Assembly (NCBI GenBank): GCA_015486075.1
Contig: WFSG01000041.1
Span: 62,001-126,000 of the forward strand
Direction: 5' to 3'
DNA length: 64,000 nt
Source of the DNA: Deltaproteobacteria bacterium
GTDB lineage: Bacteria; Desulfobacterota; Desulfomonilia; UBA1062
This document shows, in pieces, positions 1 to 7,705 of this stretch (position 1 is its first letter; each line of letters opens with the position of its first letter). The position numbers and the translations under genes are program-made. Under the pieces are notes generated by a model that saw nothing but the letters and a program-made list of their open reading frames with translations, did no database searches and was not told the DNA's origin.

Positions 1-708
1 TGCCTCTTTAATGGCCTGGGCAAGCTCGTACTTGATCCAGCTTGGTCACCTGATGCCAGCAAGATAGCCTTTGTGTCATACAAGAGGGGTAATCCTGACA
101 TCTACGTTGTTGACATCAAGACCAAGTCAACCAGGCTAGTGTCATCCTTTCCAGGGCTCAATACAACACCTTGCTTCTCACCCGATGGAAGACACATTGC
201 CTTTACCCTATCAAAGGATGGCACCCCTGATATTTACATAAAGTCCCTGGACACAAATAAGATATCACGGCTTACTAACAACTGGGCAACTGATACTTCT
301 CCATGCTTTTCCCCTGACGGTAGGGAGATGGTTTTCTGCTCTAACAGGGGGGGTAGTCCCCAGATATACCTTAAGGAGATGTCAACAGCTAATGTAACCA
401 GGCTTACATTTAAAGGTTCTTATAATACAGAGCCTGTGTTCTCTCCGAGGGGTGACTGGATTGCCTTTTCACACCTCGCGGCAGATGGGCATTTTCACAT
501 AGCCATGATAAGGCCAGATGGAACAGATATGGTGGTTCTGAAAGGCACCGCAAAGGGTGACGAATCACCGTCTTTCTCACCTGATGGCAGGCTTTTAGTT
601 TTTGCATCATCGGATGGCAACTTGTATATTACTGATATCACGGGAAACACGCTGGTAAGGATAACGGATGGAAAATATATATATAGTGAACCATCATGGC
701 AAGATTGA
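1..708 (+). CDS. tolB: TolB, C-terminal part (cut by window start)
   Basis: Periplasmic beta-propeller protein of the Tol-Pal envelope system, which links the inner membrane TolQRA motor to Pal and peptidoglycan. The frame is open from base 1, so the start lies outside the window. Visible are five PD40/WD40-like propeller repeats, each with the F-S-P-D-G core followed by an I-A-F type strand, and the start of a sixth (S-E-P-S-W-Q-D). A methionine-initiated reading from inside the frame would cut a repeat, so the gene should be read from the edge. pal and ybgF follow on the same strand, the usual order. The identification is secure; only the C-terminal 235 residues are here. Confidence 0.9.
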   Translation, partial: CLFNGLGKLVLDPAWSPDASKIAFVSYKRGNPDIYVVDIKTKSTRLVSSFPGLNTTPCFSPDGRHIAFTLSKDGTPDIYIKSLDTNKISRLTNNWATDTSPCFSPDGREMVFCSNRGGSPQIYLKEMSTANVTRLTFKGSYNTEPVFSPRGDWIAFSHLAADGHFHIAMIRPDGTDMVVLKGTAKGDESPSFSPDGRLLVFASSDGNLYITDITGNTLVRITDGKYIYSEPSWQD

Positions 709-823
709 ACATATGGATGTCTATTACATTCATATATACTTTCAGCTTGATTTGTGTTAGCAAAAATTTATTACTAGTATTAAGCATCACGTAAAGGAAT
801 CCAGTATGTTCGAGGAGGTATTT

Positions 824-1384
824 ATGAAGAGTTATGTGAGGCGTATAGGTACATTAGTATCGATAGTTGGGATATTATTTTTTGTAGGTTGTGCGAAGAA
901 ACCTGTTGAACAGGTAAAGGAAGTGAGTCCTCCAAAGCAGGAGGTAGCTCCGGTACAGGAGGTCAAGCCGGTACAGCCCGTGGAAGTGCCCAAGGTTGAA
1001 AAGAAGCCTGAGGTCAAGGTGCCTAGCCTTGCTGATCAGATAAAGGAGTTTGAGTCAGTGGACATACATTTTGATTTTGACAGGTTCAATTTAAAGCCTG
1101 AAGCCAGGAAGATACTTGCGGAGAAGGCAAGTTTTCTAAAGGCTCATCCAGGTCTCAAGGTAAGGATTGAGGGTAATTGTGATGAGAGGGGGACAAGGGA
1201 ATACAATCTGGCGCTGGGTGAGCGCAGGGCAAAGGCCGCGATGGACTATCTTGTTTTTCTGGGCATAAATCCTGAAAGGATCTCCACCATAAGCTATGGG
1301 GAGGAGAGGCCACTGGATCCACGTCACTGTGAAGAGGCATGGAGTAAGAACAGACGAGATCACTTTGTTATAATAGGAGAATAA
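824..1384 (+). CDS. pal: Pal, peptidoglycan-associated lipoprotein
   Basis: Outer-membrane lipoprotein that binds peptidoglycan diaminopimelate through an OmpA-like domain and pairs with TolB. The start at 824 is chosen because a GAGGAGG ribosome site sits 5 bases upstream; the earlier ATG at 806 would place that site inside the gene. The N-terminus has a basic start, a hydrophobic stretch and a lipobox ending F-V-G-C. A Pro/Val/Lys-rich linker follows. The C-terminal 110 residues carry the OmpA/Pal signature E-G-N-C-D-E-R-G-T-R-E-Y-N and the downstream N-R-R-D motif. About 186 residues, normal for Pal. It lies between tolB and ybgF, probably in one transcript. Confidence 0.95.
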   Translation: MKSYVRRIGTLVSIVGILFFVGCAKKPVEQVKEVSPPKQEVAPVQEVKPVQPVEVPKVEKKPEVKVPSLADQIKEFESVDIHFDFDRFNLKPEARKILAEKASFLKAHPGLKVRIEGNCDERGTREYNLALGERRAKAAMDYLVFLGINPERISTISYGEERPLDPRHCEEAWSKNRRDHFVIIGE

Positions 1385-1391
1385 TATACGT

Positions 1392-2126
1392 ATGTACAGG
1401 CATGTACTGAGCCTTTCGATGCTACTGTTGCTTGTACTTGGTGGATGTGCCTCCCAGCAAGATCTTGATGCCCTGAGGTGGGAAGTAAACGACTTGCAAA
1501 CCAAGGTTGTCAGGATGGACAGGAAGCAGATGTCGGATTATGCATCCCTTAAAAAGCAGTCAGAGCAGCTTTTTAAAGATCAGGCTGAGCTGGAGTCTCA
1601 TTACACAGACATTATGACCCAGATAACGGATATACAGGGTAGAATAGATGAACTTTCCTCCAGTTCCAGTAAGGTCCAGGCAGACAAGGAAGAGATTAAG
1701 AAACTTGAGTCTGATATTGCATCCATAAAGGAATACCTTGGTATGACATCTGGGGGTAAACCATCGCTATACGAGCTAGGCCTGAAAGAATACAGGGAAA
1801 AGAAGTACGACAGGGCAATAAGATTTCTTAATCAGTATGTAAAGACGAATCCAGGCCAGCCCATGTCAGGCGATGCATATTTTCTGATAGCAGAGTCGCT
1901 CTATGCTAAGGGTAAATATGAAGATGCCATACTGGCCTACGATACTGTGCTAAAGAGATATAGGAAAAGCAAGAGAATACCCCAATGTCTCCTTAGGGAG
2001 GCCATGGCCTTTATGAACCTAAAGGATAAAGAGACGGCTAATCTTATTCTGAAACGTCTTACAAGGCAATACCCAGGGTCAGACCAGGCCAGAGCAGCTA
2101 AAAAGTTACTAGTGAGAGGTAAGTAG
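1392..2126 (+). CDS. ybgF: YbgF/CpoB-like Tol-Pal associated protein
   Basis: Periplasmic coiled-coil plus TPR protein of the Tol-Pal cluster; in E. coli CpoB coordinates Tol with septal peptidoglycan synthesis. The N-terminus is a signal peptide ending L-V-L-G-G-C, so this copy looks like a lipoprotein, whereas E. coli CpoB is soluble. Residues about 25-110 are a long heptad coiled coil. The last 120 residues hold three TPR-like units beginning Y-E-L-G-L-K-E-Y and ending in the Q-Y-P-G-S region typical of YbgF. It starts 7 bases after pal; an AGGAGA site lies about 10 bases upstream of the ATG. Confidence 0.88.
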   Translation: MYRHVLSLSMLLLLVLGGCASQQDLDALRWEVNDLQTKVVRMDRKQMSDYASLKKQSEQLFKDQAELESHYTDIMTQITDIQGRIDELSSSSSKVQADKEEIKKLESDIASIKEYLGMTSGGKPSLYELGLKEYREKKYDRAIRFLNQYVKTNPGQPMSGDAYFLIAESLYAKGKYEDAILAYDTVLKRYRKSKRIPQCLLREAMAFMNLKDKETANLILKRLTRQYPGSDQARAAKKLLVRGK

Positions 2127-2134
2127 TATATATT

Positions 2135-2743
2135 ATGGGGAAGGCTATTACTATATCAAAGGATTATGGCTGTGGGGCAATTGAACTTGCAAAGGAACTG
2201 TCAGATGATCTCGGTTATGAGTACCTTGACAAGAGACTGGTGATAGAGCTTGCCAAACAGATGGAGTCATCGGAAGGGGAGATAAAGTCCTACGAGGTGG
2301 GTAAGTCAATATCCTTGTTCAGGTTTATATCAAGGTACATGACAGAGGAAATCGTCAAGAATATCCTCATGAGTAGAAAAGGCTATGTAGATGACAGCAG
2401 TTATCTAGAAGCCCTTGTTAGCCTATTGAATGACCTTGCTGACAGGGGCAATATAGTTATCGTGGGAAGGGGAGGGCAGTGTGTACTCAGGTATAGGCCT
2501 GATATCGTGCATGTACGCCTCATAGCACCATTGGAATACAAGAAAGAATACCTGATGAAGAGATTTAGCTATGGAGATGAAGAGGCAGAGTACCTTATAA
2601 AGATGAGGGAAGAGAACTCTGCGCAATTTGTCAAGAAGATGTTCTGCGAGTACTGGAATGATCCCACCCTTTATCATGTAACCATAAACCTAGGTGTTGT
2701 ACCAAAGGATAGGGCAAAGGATATAATCAAGGGCTTGTTGTAA
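2135..2743 (+). CDS. Cytidylate kinase-like family protein
   Basis: Small P-loop protein of the cytidylate-kinase-like family (PF13189), distinct from the essential Cmk. The N-terminus I-T-I-S-K-D-Y-G-C-G-A aligns with the family motif I-S-R-E-Y-G-S-G-G but has K, C and A substitutions in the loop, so phosphate binding may be altered. A second conserved block, I-V-I-V-G-R-G-G-Q, is at about residues 108-116. The length of 202 residues fits the family. The substrate is unknown. It follows ybgF by 8 bases and may be cotranscribed with the Tol-Pal genes, though no functional link is evident. Confidence 0.75.
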   Translation: MGKAITISKDYGCGAIELAKELSDDLGYEYLDKRLVIELAKQMESSEGEIKSYEVGKSISLFRFISRYMTEEIVKNILMSRKGYVDDSSYLEALVSLLNDLADRGNIVIVGRGGQCVLRYRPDIVHVRLIAPLEYKKEYLMKRFSYGDEEAEYLIKMREENSAQFVKKMFCEYWNDPTLYHVTINLGVVPKDRAKDIIKGLL

Positions 2744-2810
2744 AAACAAGTTCCTTGGATATAAATAATTACCGGGATAGTTATTCCAATAGAATAAAAG
2801 GAGGTGTGAG

Positions 2811-3662
2811 ATGACACAATTGAACAGTAAGAAAGCTGTTGTAACAGGCGGTGCTATGGGGATAGGATTTGCTACTTCGAAGCGTCTGGTCAGGGAAGGG
2901 TGTGATGTCACTATATGGGACATGAACGAAGAGGCCATGGCAGACGCGAAGAAGGACCTAGAGGCGATAGGTATAGCAAAGGTGTACGCTTACAAGTGTG
3001 ACGTAACGGACAAGAAAAGGGTGTTCGAGCTGGCTGAGCAGGCGAAGAAAGACATGGGCCAGGTCGATATACTTATAAACAATGCGGGCTATGTAAGGAG
3101 TGGAAGGTTCTGTGATTACCCTGTTGAAGCCTGGGAGAGGGAGACAGCGGTTAACCTTACGTCCATGTATTATACCATACATGCCTTCTTGCCTGGCATG
3201 TACGAAAGAAATCTGGGCCATATAGTCAATATATCGTCTGCTGCGGGACTTGTTGGGGTTCCTGACTTGGCTGTTTATTGTGCGACCAAATGGGCTGTCT
3301 ATGGGCTTACTGAGTCATTGAGGATGGAAGCCATTGCAGATAAGAAGACAGGCGTGAAATTTTCGTCTATACATCCCCATTTTCTAAAGCACGGCATGTT
3401 TGAAGGAGGGAAGCTCAATTTTATTGGTAATCTCCTGATTCCAAGGGTAGAGAGCCACGATGACATAGCCAGGGATATCGTGGAAAAGGCATTAAAGAAG
3501 AATCGCCATGTAGTGAAGCACCCTAAGACACTACATCTTGCTGTTATAAACAGGGCGCTTCTGCCGGCTTCATTCCTGCCTCCATTGATGACCATGCTTG
3601 GCATTGGAAATAGCATGAAGGGCTGGGTTGGCAGGCCTGGTAGTGAACATGCATCCAAGTAA
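2811..3662 (+). CDS. Short-chain dehydrogenase/reductase
   Basis: Classical SDR oxidoreductase using NAD(P)H. The cofactor glycine motif T-G-G-A-M-G-I-G is at residues 12-19, the N-N-A-G motif near 91, catalytic Ser in I-S-S-A-A near 143, and the Y-C-A-T-K active-site Tyr/Lys near 156. The C-terminal 70 residues contain a hydrophobic segment with repeated Leu/Pro, as in membrane-associated SDRs acting on lipids or retinoid/steroid-like substrates. A very strong ribosome site, AAAAGGAGGTG, lies 4 bases before the ATG. It stands apart from the Tol genes and is followed by a hairpin. The exact substrate cannot be read from sequence. Confidence 0.88.
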   Translation: MTQLNSKKAVVTGGAMGIGFATSKRLVREGCDVTIWDMNEEAMADAKKDLEAIGIAKVYAYKCDVTDKKRVFELAEQAKKDMGQVDILINNAGYVRSGRFCDYPVEAWERETAVNLTSMYYTIHAFLPGMYERNLGHIVNISSAAGLVGVPDLAVYCATKWAVYGLTESLRMEAIADKKTGVKFSSIHPHFLKHGMFEGGKLNFIGNLLIPRVESHDDIARDIVEKALKKNRHVVKHPKTLHLAVINRALLPASFLPPLMTMLGIGNSMKGWVGRPGSEHASK

Positions 3663-3741
3663 CTGTGTTTTAGAAAGGCTTGCGTCTAAAGGTAGTGGCC
3701 CGCAAAGAAGACTGTTTATTAGCATATAAACAGATAGAGTA

Positions 3742-3776
3742 TGCACATGGCCCCTTTGCACAAGGGACCATGTGCA
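3742..3776. terminator. Long inverted repeat after the SDR gene, possible terminator
   Basis: Two arms of 9 bases, TGCACATGG and CCATGTGCA, enclose a second stem CCCTT/AAGGG with one mismatch between them, giving a hairpin of about 14 pairs and a 5-base loop. There is no T tract, so classical intrinsic termination is uncertain. It separates the SDR gene from the tRNA. The rest of the gap 3663-3886 shows nothing else I can support. Confidence 0.45.
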
Positions 3777-3886
3777 CTAGCAAGGTGTTAGCTCCAACAG
3801 ATTTATTGTAGTGCTATCATAGATCATATTAGGAACCGTTCAGGTAAGTCTTGGATTAAGATCTACTTTACTCCAAAAGTTTATTC

Positions 3887-3915
3887 TTGACAATTGAGCC
3901 ATGTGTACTGATAGA
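3887..3915 (+). promoter_or_regulatory. Promoter for tRNA-Leu
   Basis: A perfect -35 box TTGACA at 3887-3892 is followed 17 bases later by GATAGA (3 of 6 matches to TATAAT). The predicted start site falls just before the mature tRNA 5' end at 3930, as is usual for tRNA genes. Confidence 0.5.
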
Positions 3916-3929
3916 TTAGAAAGGAGGAT

Positions 3930-4014
<85 letters not shown>

Positions 4015-4032
4015 TTTGGTTTCCTTACCTCT

Positions 4033-4224
4033 TTATACCGAGGGAGAGGAAGTAAATACATCTCTTGGATCAACATCATTGCGCAGGATCTGTAGCACCT
4101 CATCAGGAGTCATTGTGATTGTGGGTATGTTATCCTAGGGTAAGAGCATCTCAAAACCAGTGGATGCCTGTACCATGTCTACAGTTTGCCCGTGTTCAAG
4201 GATTTTATACGCATTTCTTTCGTG
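4033..4224 (-). pseudogene. Remnant of a CoA-transferase beta subunit (C-terminal end)
   Basis: On the minus strand a 63-residue frame resembles the C-terminal tail of family I CoA-transferase beta subunits of the glutaconate CoA-transferase type. It reads V-D-M-V-Q-A-S-T-G-F-E-M-L, then after a TAG stop (4135-4137) continues I-P-T-I-T-M-T-P-D-E-V-L and ends L-R-N-D-V-D-P-R-D-V plus a few residues. The family tail is of the form T-V-E-E-V-x-x-N-T-G-F-E-L, two Pro-rich turns, then L-R-E-E-V-D-P. The frame is closed upstream by another TAG at 4225-4227, and there is no catalytic domain. It is therefore a truncated, interrupted relic. The match is from memory of the family, not a search. Confidence 0.55.
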
Positions 4225-4256
4225 CTAGGCTGACGACGATAAATATATGGGTGTAC

Positions 4257-4871
4257 CTATACAGCAAGATGTATCAATGGCAATATCCATAAGCCTAAGT
4301 TTGCAAGGCAGTGTATAATGTAACCTGGCCAAATATTGCGTCTCCATTCGTATACAAGCGCGAAGATAATACCTCCTGTAAGCTGTACCAACGATTGTAT
4401 GGATATGTTCCCGTGCATGGATGCAAAGATAGCAGCAGATAGCAGGACAGATACCAGTATGGAGAGTCTTTGCCTCATCCACGCGTACAAAAGACCCCTG
4501 AAAAAGAGCTCTTCAACCAATGGCCCTATGCAGCATGCGGCAATAAAAAACAAGATAGGATTGACAACGTACTGGCTTCCCAGTACGTGGCAGAGCAAGC
4601 CAAAACCTAGGAAATGCCTGGACAGGAAATCCAGTGCAAAGACTGACAGGCCAAATATCACAGATAAATATATGCCAAGGTATATCTCTTGTCTAATGTT
4701 TTTAACAGCGATCCCGCACTTGTTAGACGCTATACCTAGGATTATAGAAAGCTCTGTTATCCTAGCAATTAGCGTGTATGCAGTTGCATTCAAATGTGCG
4801 TATGGATAAACAGCTCTAAATATGACTTCTACCATGAAAGCCACGATAATGGCCGTTAGTCTTCTGTCCAT
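4257..4871 (-). CDS. CPBP family intramembrane metalloprotease
   Basis: Multi-spanning membrane protein of the CPBP/Abi (Rce1-like) family, predicted to cleave within membranes or process prenylated or peptide substrates. Motif 1 is E-E-L-F-F-R-G, motif 2 is F-A-S-M-H-G, and the last His lies in I-I-H-C-L-A-N, all in the C-terminal half as expected. At least six hydrophobic segments are visible. The length of 204 residues is normal. It stands alone on the minus strand, next to the CoA-transferase relic, and its substrate is unknown. Confidence 0.8.
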   Translation of the reverse strand: MDRRLTAIIVAFMVEVIFRAVYPYAHLNATAYTLIARITELSIILGIASNKCGIAVKNIRQEIYLGIYLSVIFGLSVFALDFLSRHFLGFGLLCHVLGSQYVVNPILFFIAACCIGPLVEELFFRGLLYAWMRQRLSILVSVLLSAAIFASMHGNISIQSLVQLTGGIIFALVYEWRRNIWPGYIIHCLANLGLWILPLIHLAV

Positions 4872-5118
4872 TCTATTGTAACTCCGCAGATACTGGTTAG
4901 CTAGATTTGTAGCATCATTTCGTATTTAAAGTCATTATTGTATTGAATGTATAACAAAATTTTGGGACTATCCAATGTCAATTTAAGGCGTCCCAAGTAC
5001 GATCAGTAAATATGACAATGAATGATTTTAAGCATCTTGGGTGAACAGTTAAAACGTGCAATAGCTTCCCTGTTATCTTCCATGGTTGCAATATATAATG
5101 GAATCTACATGCAAGAGA

Positions 5119-5147
5119 TTGACTATGGTGTATTGTATGTTTTAAAC
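5119..5147 (+). promoter_or_regulatory. Candidate selB promoter, leaderless transcript
   Basis: TTGACT at 5119-5124 and TTAAAC at 5142-5147 are spaced by 17 bases. A start site 7-10 bases downstream would fall at or within a few bases of the selB ATG at 5158, which has no ribosome site in front of it. This suggests a leaderless or nearly leaderless mRNA. The rest of the divergent gap 4872-5118 holds only a weak 7-base inverted repeat at 4962/4990. Confidence 0.35.
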
Positions 5148-5157
5148 TCAATACCAA

Positions 5158-7020
5158 ATGAAAAGGGTAATCATAGGTACAGCAGGACACGTTGATCATG
5201 GAAAGACGTCCCTAATAAAGGCCTTGACAGGGGTCGACTGCGATCGCCTGAAGGAAGAAAAGGATAGGGGCCTTACCATAGAGTTGGGATTTACCCATCT
5301 TACCCTACCTTCAGGGTCAAATGTAGGTATCATAGACGTACCAGGTCATGTGAAATTCATAAGGCATATGCTGTCTGGTGCATCAGGTATTGACCTGGTT
5401 CTTATCGTTGTGGCGGCTGACGAGGGTGTTATGCCCCAGACCGTAGAACACGTGCGTATATGCGAGCTACTGGGTACAAAAAGGGCAGTAGTCGCTTTAA
5501 CCAAGCTAGACCTAGTTGACCAGGATTTACTAGCCTTGGCAGAAAGCGATGTAAAGAGTTTCCTTAAGACAACCATCTATGACGGATCACGGATAGTTCC
5601 TGTAAGCTCGACAACGGGTGAAGGTATTGACATACTTGTAAAGACCATTGACGAAGAGGTGGAAACCGTTGAAGAAAAGAAGGCAGGCGGCATGCCTATC
5701 CTACCCATAGACAGAGTTTTTACCATGAAAGGATTTGGTACGGTTGTAACAGGTACCTTGCTAAGTGGCAGTCTAGGGGTCTCCCAGGAAGTAGAGGTCA
5801 TCCCAAGCGGCAGGAGGGCAAAGGTGAGGGGGATCCAGGTACATGCCAGTCCAGTTGATGTGTCGCTTGCTGGGACCAGAACAGCCGTAAATCTGCAGGG
5901 AGTCAGCTCAACGGATATCACTAGAGGACAGTGGCTTGTTCAACCTGGAATCTTCAGGACAACCAGGATAATAGATGCTGTTGTAAGGTTGCTGGAAAAG
6001 CCAGGAAAAAGAGGGATACGCCTGTATATTGGTACTGCAGAGGTGCTAGGGGATATAAATCTATATAAGGTTGGTGAGAAAGATGTTGCCAGGATACGTT
6101 TAAAGAGCAATATACTGGCCACCTATGGGGATCGTTTCATATTAAGGACCATATCACCAGTGGACACCATTGGTGGAGGTGTTGTGCTCAACCCTTATCC
6201 CATGAGAAGGTTTTCGGATGATATCATCCGTGATCTTATGGATGATAGATGGCACATAAGGGTGAGGGGTATCATAAAGGATGCTGGAATAAAGGGTATA
6301 ACAACTAACGATATATTCTCGAGGTTTTCTGATCAGGGTACCTACTTGAGAGATGCAATAGATAGATTGATACTTAGTGGCGATGCCTACCTTATAGACC
6401 AGAGGAATGAACTTCTTGTTAGCGCACCATTGGTGGAAAGGCTGAAGCAAAGGGTTATGGAAGAAGTGGCTAACTTTCATTTCACCCATCCTGTTGCCCC
6501 TGGCATTGCAAAGGAGCATCTTAGGTCAGCTGTGGTTTTCGACTTGGATACAAAGCTTTTTCAACATGTTCTGGAGCAGCTTTTAGATTCCGGCTACATC
6601 GAGGAAGATGGGCCCCACATAAGGTTAAGTGACTTTAGGCCAAGGCTAGCGCAGGAACAGAAGGATCTTGAAGACAGGATATTCAAGATCCTGGATAGCT
6701 CTGGATTTGAACCTCCCAATATTGTCAGCCTCAAAGATGGGTTCGATATTAAGATAGATGATATAAACGAAGTTTTGGGCTTCATGGTGAGGTCTGGGAA
6801 GGTGGTAAAGATAAAGGACGATATTTACCTGAGCAGCAGGTATGCAACTGAACTGGCACACAAGGTCAAGCAGTACATTAAGGCTAATGCCAAGATGACT
6901 CCATCTGACATGAAGAAAATAATAGGTGTAAGCAGAAAATACGCCATACCTTATCTTGAATACCTAGACAGGATAAGGGTAACAGTGAGGGTAGGTAACG
7001 AAAGAAGGCTTGCCACTTGA
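5158..7020 (+). CDS. selB: SelB, selenocysteine-specific elongation factor
   Basis: GTPase that brings Sec-tRNA to UGA codons followed by a SECIS hairpin. The GTP-binding motifs are G-H-V-D-H-G-K-T (10-17), the switch region R-G-L-T-I-E-L-G-F (37-45), D-V-P-G-H (60-64) and T-K-L-D (115-118), with Thr in place of the Asn of EF-Tu, as in many SelB proteins. Beta-barrel domains II and III follow to about residue 360, then the winged-helix repeats that bind the mRNA hairpin. The length of 620 residues is full size. The Sec-containing selD at 33.9 kb is a likely client; selA and selC are not in this window. Confidence 0.95.
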   Translation: MKRVIIGTAGHVDHGKTSLIKALTGVDCDRLKEEKDRGLTIELGFTHLTLPSGSNVGIIDVPGHVKFIRHMLSGASGIDLVLIVVAADEGVMPQTVEHVRICELLGTKRAVVALTKLDLVDQDLLALAESDVKSFLKTTIYDGSRIVPVSSTTGEGIDILVKTIDEEVETVEEKKAGGMPILPIDRVFTMKGFGTVVTGTLLSGSLGVSQEVEVIPSGRRAKVRGIQVHASPVDVSLAGTRTAVNLQGVSSTDITRGQWLVQPGIFRTTRIIDAVVRLLEKPGKRGIRLYIGTAEVLGDINLYKVGEKDVARIRLKSNILATYGDRFILRTISPVDTIGGGVVLNPYPMRRFSDDIIRDLMDDRWHIRVRGIIKDAGIKGITTNDIFSRFSDQGTYLRDAIDRLILSGDAYLIDQRNELLVSAPLVERLKQRVMEEVANFHFTHPVAPGIAKEHLRSAVVFDLDTKLFQHVLEQLLDSGYIEEDGPHIRLSDFRPRLAQEQKDLEDRIFKILDSSGFEPPNIVSLKDGFDIKIDDINEVLGFMVRSGKVVKIKDDIYLSSRYATELAHKVKQYIKANAKMTPSDMKKIIGVSRKYAIPYLEYLDRIRVTVRVGNERRLAT

Positions 7021-7036
7021 CAATGCCACTTTGTGC

Positions 7037-7705
7037 TTACTGTCTGCATGCCTTTGACATAAGCCTGGAGAGCTCCTTGTCCAGACCTAGTCCGGAAAAG
7101 TTTTTCTTTACAGACCTGAAACGCCTACATGCAGCCTCGTATTTTTTATCTTTAAGGTAGAATTTCCCAATGTAGATATAATGCCTCGCCAGCCTTTTTC
7201 TCGCCTGCGTGAGTCTAAGACCCACCTCTGCTGCATAGGGTGAATTGGGATACCTTTCGAGGAAATCCCTGAAGACCTGTATTGCCTTCTCTGTCTCACT
7301 CTGGTCTCTGTCATACGTGTACATCTGCTTGAAATGGCACATGCCCATTCTGTATAGGCAATAAGGGGCCTTTGGATCGACTGGGTAAAGCATTATGTAC
7401 TCCTTGTAACTATCCAAGGCGCTAGGGTAATCTTCATGATCAAAGTATAGGTCAGCAATACTTATAAGAGATTCCCTTGCAAGCTCATTGGCCGGGTAGA
7501 ATGTCCTTATCTTCATGAAGGTATCCACGGCCTCTTCTATTTTGTTATTGCGTGCAAGCTTCTGTGCCTTTAAGAATAAATCCTCGGGTGACTCCTTTCT
7601 CTGTGGGGCATGTGCGCAGGCATACATGAGTAACAGCAGTAATAGGAGGATTGTACATAAGTAGCTTTTATGTGCAGGTGGTAATATGCTCTGACTTGGT
7701 ATCAT
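7037..7705 (-). CDS. bamD: BamD-like outer membrane assembly lipoprotein
   Basis: TPR lipoprotein resembling BamD/YfiO of the beta-barrel assembly machine. The N-terminus has a long hydrophobic Leu run and a lipobox ending M-Y-A-C. Five TPR-like helices pairs follow, starting with the typical P-E-D-L-F-L-K-A-Q-K and including F-L-E-R-Y-P-N-S-P-Y, which matches the BamD core. Length 222 residues (BamD is about 240). The ATG overlaps the stop of the upstream lipoprotein gene by 4 bases (ATGA), so the two are translationally coupled. It could be a BamD paralogue rather than the main BamD. Confidence 0.78.
   Translation of the reverse strand: MIPSQSILPPAHKSYLCTILLLLLLLMYACAHAPQRKESPEDLFLKAQKLARNNKIEEAVDTFMKIRTFYPANELARESLISIADLYFDHEDYPSALDSYKEYIMLYPVDPKAPYCLYRMGMCHFKQMYTYDRDQSETEKAIQVFRDFLERYPNSPYAAEVGLRLTQARKRLARHYIYIGKFYLKDKKYEAACRRFRSVKKNFSGLGLDKELSRLMSKACRQ

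Noticed and set aside
4135..4137. TAG inside the CoA-transferase fragment as a pyrrolysine codon
   Set aside because: The fragment lacks a start and catalytic domain, and the frame is closed again upstream; decay is simpler.
4962..4996. 7-base inverted repeat upstream of selB (TTGGGAC/GTCCCAA)
   Set aside because: Short arms with a 21-base loop, within chance expectation for AT-rich gaps.
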